Shown piece after piece: positions 1 to 7,813 of a stretch of 64,000 nucleotides of DNA (positions within the stretch are counted from its first letter, which is position 1; the number at the start of each line of letters is the position of its first letter). Source of the DNA: JASLQO01 sp002327525 (lineage in GTDB: Bacteria > Pseudomonadota > Gammaproteobacteria > Pseudomonadales > Azotimanducaceae); NCBI GenBank assembly GCA_030744435.1, contig JASLQO010000026.1:22122-86121 (forward strand), given 5' to 3'. The translations under genes and the position numbers were made by a program. Under the pieces are notes generated by a model. The model was not told the DNA's origin and searched no databases. It saw nothing but the letters and a program-made list of their open reading frames with translations.

Positions 1-216
1 CATCTCGATCATGGCATCGATGTCGAGGTAGGCGGCCACGGGGTCGGGCACTGCACCGATCTCGAAGCATTGCGTAGCGAACCTCGGGTGGAGCGAGAGT
101 GCGTCCGCCGGCGGGTAGACGGCGACGGATTCCATTCCGAGTTCCGAGGCGGCGCGCGCGATACGAATCGCTATCTCACCCCGGTTGCAGATCAGTACTC
201 GCTTGTGCAGCTTCAC
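1..216 (-). CDS. Biotin carboxylase / acyl-CoA carboxylase, N-terminal part (cut by window edge)
   Basis: Only the first 72 codons lie in the window. The translation opens with the biotin carboxylase N-terminal domain: the motif CNRGEIAIRIARAA near residues 12-25, then VAVYPPADALSLHPRFA, which matches the usual VAVYSDAD..HVxxAD stretch. These enzymes carboxylate biotin with ATP and bicarbonate to feed an acetyl-, propionyl- or similar acyl-CoA carboxylase. The start is GTG at 214-216, preceded at ideal spacing by AGGAGG, so it is shorter than an ATG-only reading would suggest. It is divergent from the acyl-CoA dehydrogenase at 327 and may share a roughly 110-bp regulatory region. Subunit architecture and acyl-CoA substrate cannot be told from this fragment. 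Confidence 0.85.
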   Translation of the reverse strand, partial: MKLHKRVLICNRGEIAIRIARAASELGMESVAVYPPADALSLHPRFATQCFEIGAVPDPVAAYLDIDAMIEM

Positions 217-326
217 GCATCCCTCCTGGCTGGTGCGAAAGGACTATACCAGTTGTCGGTACGGCGCCGTTTGATCGTCGTAGAGTGATATATTGCTACG
301 TTTGGTCGATGGGGGTTTGACAGAAC

Positions 327-1439
327 TTGAATACGCTGACTGCAGAAGAACGGGCCGCGTTGCGGGAATCCGTGCACCGGCTGCTGCGCGATGAATGCAG
401 CGAGTCTGCCGTGCGAGCAACCATGGAAACCGAGAGCGGATACGATCCGGATCTCTGGCGCAGCTTGAGTGAGATGGGTGTCGTTGGCCTGGTGGTCGAT
501 GAGGCCCAGGGTGGGTCCGGCGTGGGACCCGTGGAACTCGAGGCGGTGATGGAAGAGGTGGGGGCGGCACTGCTGTGTTCACCGCTGCTCGCCAGTGGCG
601 TGGTGGCGGCCGAGTTGCTGAAGGCGTTGGGGGATAAAGGCGTCAGCGAGCGCCTCTTGCCGGAAATCGCTGCCGGCACTTCGATTGCGACCGCCGTGCT
701 GACCGGCGACTCGGGTTGCTGGACGGAAGAAGGCGTCACCATTACCGGCGAGATTCAGGATGGCGGGTGGCAACTCAGCGGCGATGGCAGCTATGTGCTG
801 CACGGACAGAACGCGGATGTGTTGCTAGTGGTTGCCAACACCGATGAAGGTCTGGCTGCCTTCGTGGCTGCCTCGAGCGCGGAAGGTGTTTCTATCGAGG
901 CGTTACCGACCTTCGACCACACACTGCGGCTGGCCGGTATCTCGTTCGATGGTGTCGAGGCCGACCGCATCGAAGCGAGCGGCTCGGTTTGGGAAGCGGT
1001 GCGCCGGGCCATGGATCTGGCGTTGGTGGCACTCGCTGGAGAACAGGCCGGAGGAGCGCAGAAAGTGCTCGATTTCACCGTGGAATACGCAAAGACCCGC
1101 ATTCAGTTTGGTCGTCAGATCGGCAGCTTTCAGGCGATCAAACACATGGCGGCCAATTTGTTGCTTGAAACCGAGTCCGCCATATCCGCCGCACGCCATG
1201 CGGCATCGCGTCTTGCACAGGACTCCGAAAATCGTGCCGAGGCGGTGAGTCTCGCGGCCTTTGCCTGCGCGGATGCTTTCGTCAAGACGGCGGCGGATGG
1301 CATCCAGATGCACGGCGGGATCGCCTTCACGTGGGAGCACCCAGCGCATCTCTACCTCAAACGTGCGCGCGCCGATGCGCAACTGTTCGGTACGCCGGCC
1401 TATCACCGTGAGCGCTATCTGCAAGAGTTAGGAGCCTGA
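327..1439 (+). CDS. Acyl-CoA dehydrogenase, small partner of a heteromeric pair
   Basis: A protein of 370 residues with the acyl-CoA dehydrogenase fold: N-terminal helical domain (EMGVVGLVVDEAQGGSGVG near 50-68), beta domain, and C-terminal FAD-binding helices with RIQFGRQIGSFQAIKH. Near the C-terminus GGIAFTWEHPAHLYLKRA carries the Glu expected to be the catalytic base in this subfamily. A TTG start is used because an in-frame stop lies just upstream and no ATG fits. The second dehydrogenase follows after one base. Actinobacterial steroid degraders use such adjacent unequal dehydrogenases as alpha2beta2 heterotetramers (ChsE1-ChsE2 type), and I infer the same here. The substrate, probably a branched or steroid-side-chain acyl-CoA, is inference. 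Confidence 0.88.
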   Translation: MNTLTAEERAALRESVHRLLRDECSESAVRATMETESGYDPDLWRSLSEMGVVGLVVDEAQGGSGVGPVELEAVMEEVGAALLCSPLLASGVVAAELLKALGDKGVSERLLPEIAAGTSIATAVLTGDSGCWTEEGVTITGEIQDGGWQLSGDGSYVLHGQNADVLLVVANTDEGLAAFVAASSAEGVSIEALPTFDHTLRLAGISFDGVEADRIEASGSVWEAVRRAMDLALVALAGEQAGGAQKVLDFTVEYAKTRIQFGRQIGSFQAIKHMAANLLLETESAISAARHAASRLAQDSENRAEAVSLAAFACADAFVKTAADGIQMHGGIAFTWEHPAHLYLKRARADAQLFGTPAYHRERYLQELGA

Positions 1440-1440
1440 T

Positions 1441-2664
1441 ATGAGCAGCGACAACCAAAGCAGTAACGATGTCCTGCGCGAGGAAGTTCGACAGTGGCTC
1501 GCTGAGAACTGGCGCCCGGAAATCGCCCGGACCCTGAGTCAGGAGCAGTATGGGTGGGAGACGTCCGAGACCCGCAAGGCGTGGCTGGCGAACGTGGTCG
1601 AGAGCCGTTGGGCGGTGCCACGCTGGCCGCAACAGTGGTACGGAAGGGACCTGAGCGACGAGCAGGGCAAGATCGTCGAACGGGAATTCGCCGCGGTACG
1701 CGCGCCGGGCGCGGGGCAGGACCGGATCAACCTCTGGGCCAACACCCTGCTTGCCGGAGGCAGCCAGGCGCTCAAGGAAAAACTACTGGCGCCGCTGCTC
1801 AAGAGCGAGGTGAACATGTGCCTGCTCTACAGCGAACCGGGCGCGGGATCGGATCTGGCGGGTATCCGCACACGGGCTGATCGGCAGGGTGATCACTATG
1901 TGATCAACGGACAGAAGGTATGGACCTCGGGCGCCGCGGTTGCCGACTACGGAATGCTCATTGCCCGCACCGACTGGGATGTACCGAAGCATCGTGGCAT
2001 CAGCTTCTTCTTCTGCCCGATGAAACAGCCTGGCATCGAGGTGCGGCCCCTGCGCCAGATCACCGACGAAAGTCACTTCAACGAGGTGTTCATCACGGAC
2101 GTGATCGTCCCGGTCGAAAACCTGCTGGGTGAGCTCAACACCGGTTGGCAGGTGCTCAACATGGCACTCGCCTACGAGCGCTCGTCCATGGGCGAGAGCG
2201 CCCGCGGGCCGCGTAGTGGGGTCGCGGAGTCCAGGAATGAGGAACCGCTGGTTGCACTGGCGCGTGAAGCCAGGGTTCTCGCCGAACCGAAGCTGCGGCA
2301 GGACATCGCTCAGGCGATTTCGTACAAGCGGCTCAACGCGCTGAACAGTGCGCGGGCCAAAGCGGACCTGGAGCAGGGCACCTCATCCTCCATCATGAGT
2401 CTCGGTAAGCTGGCGATGTCACGCATTCTCCATGAGGAAGCGCGTGTGCGAACGGAGATTCTCGGTGCACAGAGTCTGTTCGAGGGCGAGCACTACCCGC
2501 GTGCGGAAGATGCCAACTTCCTGACGCTGAATGCCTACTTCACGTCCATCGGCGGTGGCACGGATCAGATTCAGCGCAACATCATCGGTGAGCGGGTGCT
2601 GGGACTCCCGAAGGAGCCGGAGGTGGACAAGACCGTTCCGTTTCGGGATGTGCGAACCAGTTGA
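1441..2664 (+). CDS. Acyl-CoA dehydrogenase, large partner of a heteromeric pair
   Basis: A protein of 407 residues. Visible landmarks are WPQQWYGRDLS in the N-terminal domain, the flavin/substrate stretch LYSEPGAGSDLAGIRTRA, the conserved NGQKVWTSGA, and the C-terminal GGTDQIQRNIIGERVLGLP typical of acyl-CoA dehydrogenases in actinobacterial-type lipid clusters. ATG lies one base after the stop of the preceding dehydrogenase with AGGAG upstream, so the two are translationally coupled. The catalytic Glu of the partner (GFTWEHP-like) is not evident here, which fits the idea of a heteromer in which the two chains complement each other. It probably introduces an alpha,beta double bond in a bulky acyl-CoA. 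Confidence 0.9.
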   Translation: MSSDNQSSNDVLREEVRQWLAENWRPEIARTLSQEQYGWETSETRKAWLANVVESRWAVPRWPQQWYGRDLSDEQGKIVEREFAAVRAPGAGQDRINLWANTLLAGGSQALKEKLLAPLLKSEVNMCLLYSEPGAGSDLAGIRTRADRQGDHYVINGQKVWTSGAAVADYGMLIARTDWDVPKHRGISFFFCPMKQPGIEVRPLRQITDESHFNEVFITDVIVPVENLLGELNTGWQVLNMALAYERSSMGESARGPRSGVAESRNEEPLVALAREARVLAEPKLRQDIAQAISYKRLNALNSARAKADLEQGTSSSIMSLGKLAMSRILHEEARVRTEILGAQSLFEGEHYPRAEDANFLTLNAYFTSIGGGTDQIQRNIIGERVLGLPKEPEVDKTVPFRDVRTS

Positions 2665-2741
2665 TGGAGTACTTGAGCCATGGCACTGACCGGCGGCACA
2701 ATCGGCGGTATTCGAAAGTAATGTAGTAAAGGAGAGTTTGG

Positions 2742-3044
2742 ATGTCCTCACTCAAACCAGGTCTGCGACTGAAAAGCGCGGTATGCGACGGCGAAGCTAT
2801 GATCGTCAAGGCCATCGACGTGACTCTGACCTGCGGGGGTGTGCCGATGCTCGCCGCCGATGACACCGCCGATGGTGCGGAGGCCGATCCCGAACACATG
2901 TATCAGTGCCTGATCGGCAAGCGTTACGTGAATGCCGAGGAAACGCTGGAAGTGCTGTGTATAAAGTCGGGCGACGGTTCCTTCGGTTACGACGGGCAGA
3001 TGCTCATGGGTAAGGAAACCAAGAAGCTGCCGTCCTCAGATTGA
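2742..3044 (+). CDS. Small conserved Cys-containing protein of lipid-catabolic clusters, function unknown
   Basis: A protein of 100 residues with a clear ribosome site (AAAGGAGAG) before the ATG. It has four cysteines at about 15, 31, 56 and 73, each in a short patch (SAVCDGE, TCGG, YQCLIGKRY, VLCIKSG) and ends KKLPSSD. No signal peptide or membrane segment is visible. I recall similar short proteins with the TLxCGG..M, LGKRY and LEVLCxKxG blocks encoded near CoA-transferases and acyl-CoA dehydrogenases in actinobacteria, but I know of no assigned function. The cysteine spacing does not match a standard zinc ribbon or a CxxC redox pair. It probably belongs to the upstream dehydrogenase operon, 77 bp after the second dehydrogenase. 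Confidence 0.7.
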   Translation: MSSLKPGLRLKSAVCDGEAMIVKAIDVTLTCGGVPMLAADDTADGAEADPEHMYQCLIGKRYVNAEETLEVLCIKSGDGSFGYDGQMLMGKETKKLPSSD

Positions 3045-3072
3045 CCTGCCGTCGCCGGACGATACGGCGCGC

Positions 3073-5468
3073 TCACTCCAGCGCGCCGGATACCAGCAGT
3101 TCACCGATCTTCTCGTCGTCGTAGCCGAGCACGTCGTTCAGCACAAACATCATGTCGCGGGAGAAGGTGGGTGCGCTCGTATCGACCGACGGGTTCGAAC
3201 GTGACATGTGAATGCGCGCAGCCTCGACCACGGTTTCACCGCCCTCGTGGTGCGGCAGCCCGATGAAGTGCTCGAAATGCGCAAGCTGCGGGTCCTTCAC
3301 CAGCTCGGGACTGTTCTGAATAACCGATGCAGGTACTCGGGCCGCCTGTAGCTTCTGCTCCAGCTGGTATCCATCCTGGGTCCGGGTGTAGGCAGCGATC
3401 GTTTCGTCCAACTCGTCCTGACGCGCGAGGCGCTGGTCAGCGTGAAGAAAACCGGGATCCTCCCCATCGAGTGCCGGGATCAGGGTGCACAGTGCCCGCC
3501 AGTGCTCGTCTGTTTCGCAAGCCAGGGCAATGAACTGGTCTTCCCCCGACACCGGATAGGCTCCATGCGGTGCCCAGTTGAGATCCCGATTGCCGAGACG
3601 GGCCTGGACGTTGCCATTCGCCGTGTAGTCCAGCAACGCCGGTGTGATGAAGTGCATGGCGGCTTCGACCTGGGCGAGATCGATGTGCTGTCCTGTCCCC
3701 GTGCGCTGGCGGTGGTCGAGCGCCGCCAACACGGCCAGGGCGTTGTAGCGGGGTGCGATGTAGTCCGTGTGCGCCCCGAAAGGTCCGGCAGGTTCGCGAT
3801 CCTGCCAACCGGTGATCAAGTAGAAACCGGTGATCGCGGCGGCCAGATTGCCGTACCCGGCGAACATCGCAAGCGGTCCCGTTTGTCCCATCAGGCAGGT
3901 GCTCAGCATGATGAGGTCGGGATTCACCGAACGAAGCGTCTCGTAGTCGAGCCCAAATGTCTTCATCGCACGCGGTGAGAAGGATTCGGCCAGTACGTCC
4001 GCCCAGCGTACGAGATCGAGCGCCACCTGTTTGCCTTCCGGGCTGGCGAGATTGAGCGTGATGAGCCGTTTGCCCGCGTTGGTCGAGTGGAACACCGCCG
4101 ACTTCTCCGGCTCCTCGTCTCCATCCATAAATGGCCGAATCGTGCGGCAGACGTCGAGTCTGGTGGATGATTCCACGCGTATGATCGTCGCGCCCCAGTC
4201 GGCCAGGATACGCGTGGCGCTCGGTCCCGCCAGAGCCCACATGAAATCGAGTATCTTCACACCGGCCAGCGGCGTGGCAGATTCCGGAGCCGCTCCAGGA
4301 GGCGAGCGGTCGGGTGGCGACAGGCGTTCGAGTTCGGCGAGAATCTCCTGGGTGTGTTCACCGACCCGCGGAGGGCGGGAACAGTTTTGCAGGGGGGTTG
4401 CGCTGAACTTCGCGAAGGGCCCGGGAAAATCGATCTCGGCCGCGGCGCCACCGCCCGTGGGTTTTCGGAAATACTCGCGGAAGGCGAGTTGATCACTGGT
4501 TACTACGTCCTCGATGGTGGTCATGGGAGCGAGCAGCAGGCGGCGCTGCATGGCTGCCTTGAGCAGTTCTCCCTTGGTCTTCGATGCCGTGCATTCGGCG
4601 ATACACCCCTTCACGCGCTCGAATTCCTCGATGGGTTCCTGTCCCGTCGCGAGCAGGTGCCCGTATTCGATCCAATCCTTGTCCCGGGTTGCGGCGTCGC
4701 AGAAGCCCTCGTCGTAGACGTACTCCATGAGACGCCGTGTCGGCGGACCCACGGTCGCGCCAAACAGGTGAGTAATCGATACGTGGCCGTCCCTGGCCGG
4801 ATAGGTGAGCTGGATGCGCAGGGCAGCTGCTTTGATGCCGCCCGCGATGCGCTTGGCAGTGGTTTCGTTGACCGCGGCGGATAGGATGTACCCCTGAGTT
4901 GCCAGTGCCAGTGCCTGTTGTGCGCTCACCTCAACGTGCTGGCCACGGCCGGAACGGTTGCGTTCGTGCAGGGCGATGAGCGCACCGGTGGCGGCCTCGG
5001 CGGCGGTGTGATTCCATGCCTGGGGCACGCTCATGCGCAGCGGCGGGCGATCTTCGTCGCCGGTAATGGCCATGGGGCCCGCGCTTGCGACCATTGTGAT
5101 ATCCGAGGCCGCCCAGTAGGCCTTGGGTCCCGTGCTGCCAGCGCGCTGTACCCGAATCCCCTTGCGGCGAGACTACCCACCGGTTCTGCCTCGATCAGAA
5201 AATCGGTGCGCTCGACCAGGTGCATGAATGTGTCCGCATCGGCCTCGATGTCGAGTTCGATGCTGCGCTTGCCTCGCGCATAGCCCCACCAGTAGAGGGA
5301 ATTCTCAGGATCTTCACGGTTGTGTAGAAAGGGTGCCAGATGACGTCCGGGCGCACCGCCCGGTGGTTCGATCTGAATGACGCCGGCGCCGAGGTCGCCG
5401 AGAATCTGTGCGCAAAGCACACCCTGGCTCTGAGTCAGATCCAGAACCCGATAAGGTGCTAGCAGCAT
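3073..5468 (-). pseudogene. Double-domain CaiB/BaiF (family III) CoA-transferase, broken by a deletion and frameshift
   Basis: The intact version would be about 800 residues with two fused family III CoA-transferase domains, like the intact paralogue at 12317-14707. The first 125 or so codons read from ATG 5468 (strong AGGGGAGG site; MLLAPYRVLDLTQSQG). The frame is then lost near 5125-5139 and resumes as STGPKAYWAASDITMVASAG. Against the paralogue, the segment equivalent to AIICVSITPFG is missing, about 15 residues. From there a 673-codon frame from 5094 continues through the rest of domain 1 and all of domain 2 (VKILDFMWALAGPSATRILADWG, then TDYIAPRYNALAV with the expected catalytic Asp region). 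The remaining frame could still make a C-terminal protein, but domain 1 is headless. Confidence 0.85.
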
Positions 5469-5562
5469 TGTGTTTCCTCCCCTGGAGCAGATATTGTCGA
5501 GAAAGACACCGGTAGCGCAAGCCGCGTTTGCCGGCATAGGAGTTGCTTACACAGGAGTTGTC

Positions 5563-6816
5563 ATGTCTGGAGAGATCGAAGCGGATTCGCCCCGCTATCT
5601 GCGCGGGAAGTACGCTATCGTCGGCGTGGGTGAAACGGAGTACACGCGCGGATCCGGCTGCACCACGCGGGCGCTGGGCACCCGTGCCGTGCGTGCGGCC
5701 ATCGAAGATGCGGGCCTGACGCCGGGGGATGTCGACGGCATGCTGTCCTACAGCTTCAACGACTCTACCCCGTCGCCGGCCATCGCCGGAGATCTCGGCA
5801 TGCGGCTCGATTTCCATATGGACGTGTACGGCGGCGGTTCCAGCATCGAGGCGCTGGTGGGCATTGCCATTGGCGTCATCGAAGCCGGTATGTGCAAGAC
5901 CGTGGTCATCTACCGGGCGATGAACGGCTTCAGCCAGGTCCGCATTGGCGGTACCGGTCGCGGTAGAGGGTCGGCCATGTCCGGCAATGGACTGTTTTCG
6001 CGCGGGATCGGTATGGTGAGTGCCGCACAGATGTTCTGCCACTCGTTCATGCGACACATGTACGACTACGGCACTACGCCGGAACAGGTGGCGCACGTGA
6101 AGGCCATTCATTCTGAGCACGCATCCAATAATCCGAAGGCGTACTACAGCAAACGGACCACGGTCGATGAGGTGCTGGCGAGCCGCATGATCGTGAAACC
6201 CCTGCATCTGCTCGATTGCTGTGTGGAGACGGACAACGGCACAGCCATCGTGGTGACGTGCATCGACCGCGCAAGGGATTGCCGGCACACACCGGCAGTG
6301 ATTCAGTCGGTGGTGGGGCGGTGTCTGAAACCGCGCAGCGACATGCACTACCAGTCCGGTCCCATCTCCACGGTCGCGGGACGCTACGCCCGGGAGATTC
6401 TCTGGCCAAATGCAGGTGTCGGTCCGGAGGACATCGAGATGACGGGTTCCTACGATGCGTTTACCTTCACCACGATGATGCAACTCGAAGATTACGGATT
6501 CTGTAAGAAGGGCGAGGGCGGCGACTATGTGAGTTCCGGCATCATGCGTCTCGGCGGCGCGCGACCCAACAACACCAGCGGTGGGCACCTGTGCGAGGGC
6601 TACACGCATGGCATCAATATGGTCATCGAAAACGTGAGGCAATTGCGACACGATGTGGACGACGGCTGTCCCGTCGGTACCAACGGCAAACGTCGACACA
6701 CCTATGACTATTGCGAGGGCGGCTGCCGGCAGGTGGAGGGCGTGGAGCTGTCTGCCAATCTGGGTTGGGGCACGCCCGGGATGGGTTCGGCGATGGTCAT
6801 GGCGAGGGGGAGCTGA
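5563..6816 (+). CDS. Thiolase-fold lipid-transfer-type protein lacking the usual Cys; likely Ltp2-like aldolase
   Basis: A protein of 417 residues. The ATG at 5563 is chosen because ACAGGAG sits 7 bases upstream; a longer reading from 5470 has no site. The thiolase fold is clear: YAIVGVGETEY at the N-terminus, AVRAAIEDAGLTPGDVDG, and near the end EGYTHGINMVIENVRQLR and GTPGMGSAMVM. Where thiolases carry the nucleophilic Cys (CxSG), this protein reads VYGGGSS near residue 90. Tyrosines in GSYDAFT and EGYTHG are kept. In Ltp2-type retro-aldolases of steroid side-chain degradation the thiolase Cys is absent and tyrosines act in catalysis, and those enzymes need a DUF35 partner, which is encoded next. 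The aldolase assignment is inference from these residues. Confidence 0.85.
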   Translation: MSGEIEADSPRYLRGKYAIVGVGETEYTRGSGCTTRALGTRAVRAAIEDAGLTPGDVDGMLSYSFNDSTPSPAIAGDLGMRLDFHMDVYGGGSSIEALVGIAIGVIEAGMCKTVVIYRAMNGFSQVRIGGTGRGRGSAMSGNGLFSRGIGMVSAAQMFCHSFMRHMYDYGTTPEQVAHVKAIHSEHASNNPKAYYSKRTTVDEVLASRMIVKPLHLLDCCVETDNGTAIVVTCIDRARDCRHTPAVIQSVVGRCLKPRSDMHYQSGPISTVAGRYAREILWPNAGVGPEDIEMTGSYDAFTFTTMMQLEDYGFCKKGEGGDYVSSGIMRLGGARPNNTSGGHLCEGYTHGINMVIENVRQLRHDVDDGCPVGTNGKRRHTYDYCEGGCRQVEGVELSANLGWGTPGMGSAMVMARGS

Positions 6817-6818
6817 AG

Positions 6819-7343
6819 ATGGCGGCTCTCGAAGGCGAATACCTCGGATTGAAGGTCTACATCGATGAGACCGATCGGGAAAACCATACTTTCTTCGGTT
6901 TTTGCGGGCAGCACGAAGTGCGCCTGCAGCAGTGTGTGAGTTGTGGTCTCAAACGGTTTCCTCCGACGACGGCGTGTCCGTTTTGCGCGCATGGCGAGTC
7001 GACATGGGAAGTAGTGGGTGGTCGTGGAACGGTGTACTCGTATGGGGAAGTGCACCATGCCATCCAGCCGGCGTTCAGGACGCATTCACCGTACGCACTA
7101 TTGCTGGTCGAGCTGGATGAACAGCGCGGCGAGCCAGGTGATTACGACGGGCTGCGTATTCAGGGCAACCTGGCCACGCCTGACGGCGAACTGGCACCCC
7201 CGGAACTAGTGTCGAGTGTCGGTATCGGTACCCGCGTGAAGGTGGTGTTTCGCGACATTGGCAGCGGGATCGCGATTCCGATGTGGAGTATCGATGACGA
7301 GGTCGAGCAGCCTGAACAGCCGTGGCGCTATGCAATCGAATGA
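6819..7343 (+). CDS. DUF35 OB-fold / zinc-ribbon partner of the thiolase-like protein
   Basis: A protein of 174 residues starting at ATG 6819, two bases after the thiolase stop. Near residues 35-52 is the rubredoxin-like zinc ribbon CVSCGLKRFPPTTACPFC, with the four cysteines intact, followed by the OB-fold (GRGTVYSYGEVHHA, ALLLVELDEQ, VKVVFRDIG). DUF35 proteins bind SCP2-type thiolases or Ltp2 aldolases and are needed for their activity; ChsH2 of mycobacteria supplies one. The tight coupling to the thiolase-like gene supports a physical complex. In length it resembles single-domain DUF35 proteins rather than the longer fusions. Confidence 0.9.
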   Translation: MAALEGEYLGLKVYIDETDRENHTFFGFCGQHEVRLQQCVSCGLKRFPPTTACPFCAHGESTWEVVGGRGTVYSYGEVHHAIQPAFRTHSPYALLLVELDEQRGEPGDYDGLRIQGNLATPDGELAPPELVSSVGIGTRVKVVFRDIGSGIAIPMWSIDDEVEQPEQPWRYAIE

Positions 7344-7358
7344 GGAGGCGCAGGTGGC

Positions 7359-7751
7359 ATGAATTTACCCGAAGCATTCGTGGCCGACATGGCTTCTCAT
7401 ATGGTGAAACCGCCGGATGTGCGGCAAAACTATCCGGACACAGAGTTCCGTGACCGCGCGATACGCATCCAGCGCGAGGACGCCGTTTCAATGGGCTGAA
7501 TCCGCTCGCACGCCTGCCGAGCGAATACATGCGCGAGAAGTTCTGGTACGTGATGGATCCATCGGAGGCGTCGAAAGACGTGCAGTGCGACCTGGTGGGA
7601 GAGGATGAGTTTCTGTGGGGTTCGGACTACCCGCACATCGATTCTCGCATCGGCGCAATGGATGAGTTGTACGCGGCGCGCGCCAATGTCCGAGCAGCGG
7701 CGCAATCTGGTGCCTGGTGGCAACGCGAAGAGGCTGTTCGATCTCGATTGA
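7359..7751 (+). pseudogene. Amidohydrolase (amidohydrolase_2 family), collapsed remnant
   Basis: The start is intact (GAGGAGG site, ATG 7359, MNLPEAFVADMASHM...YPDTEFRDRAIRIQRED) but the frame ends after 46 codons. A second frame then gives the C-terminal part of the family: YMREKFWYVMDPSEAS and the metal-site stretch FLWGSDYPHIDS. A third frame carries the typical ending GGNAKRLFDLD followed by TGA at 7749-7751. The intact family is roughly 350-400 residues, so most of the middle (about 700 bases) has been deleted and at least two frame changes are present. Amidohydrolases of this kind often sit with thiolase/DUF35 and dehydrogenase genes, so it was probably the last gene of the 5563-7343 operon. 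Confidence 0.8.
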
Positions 7752-7813
7752 GGGTGTTGCGGGGCCAAGCGACTGCGCTCACAATTCGAAGGCATCAAGG
7801 TGGGAGATCTGGT

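Noticed and set aside
5314..6699. A 461-codon minus-strand ORF across the thiolase-like gene
   Set aside because: The composition is His/Arg/Ala-rich without motifs, while the plus strand shows clear thiolase features with a ribosome site.
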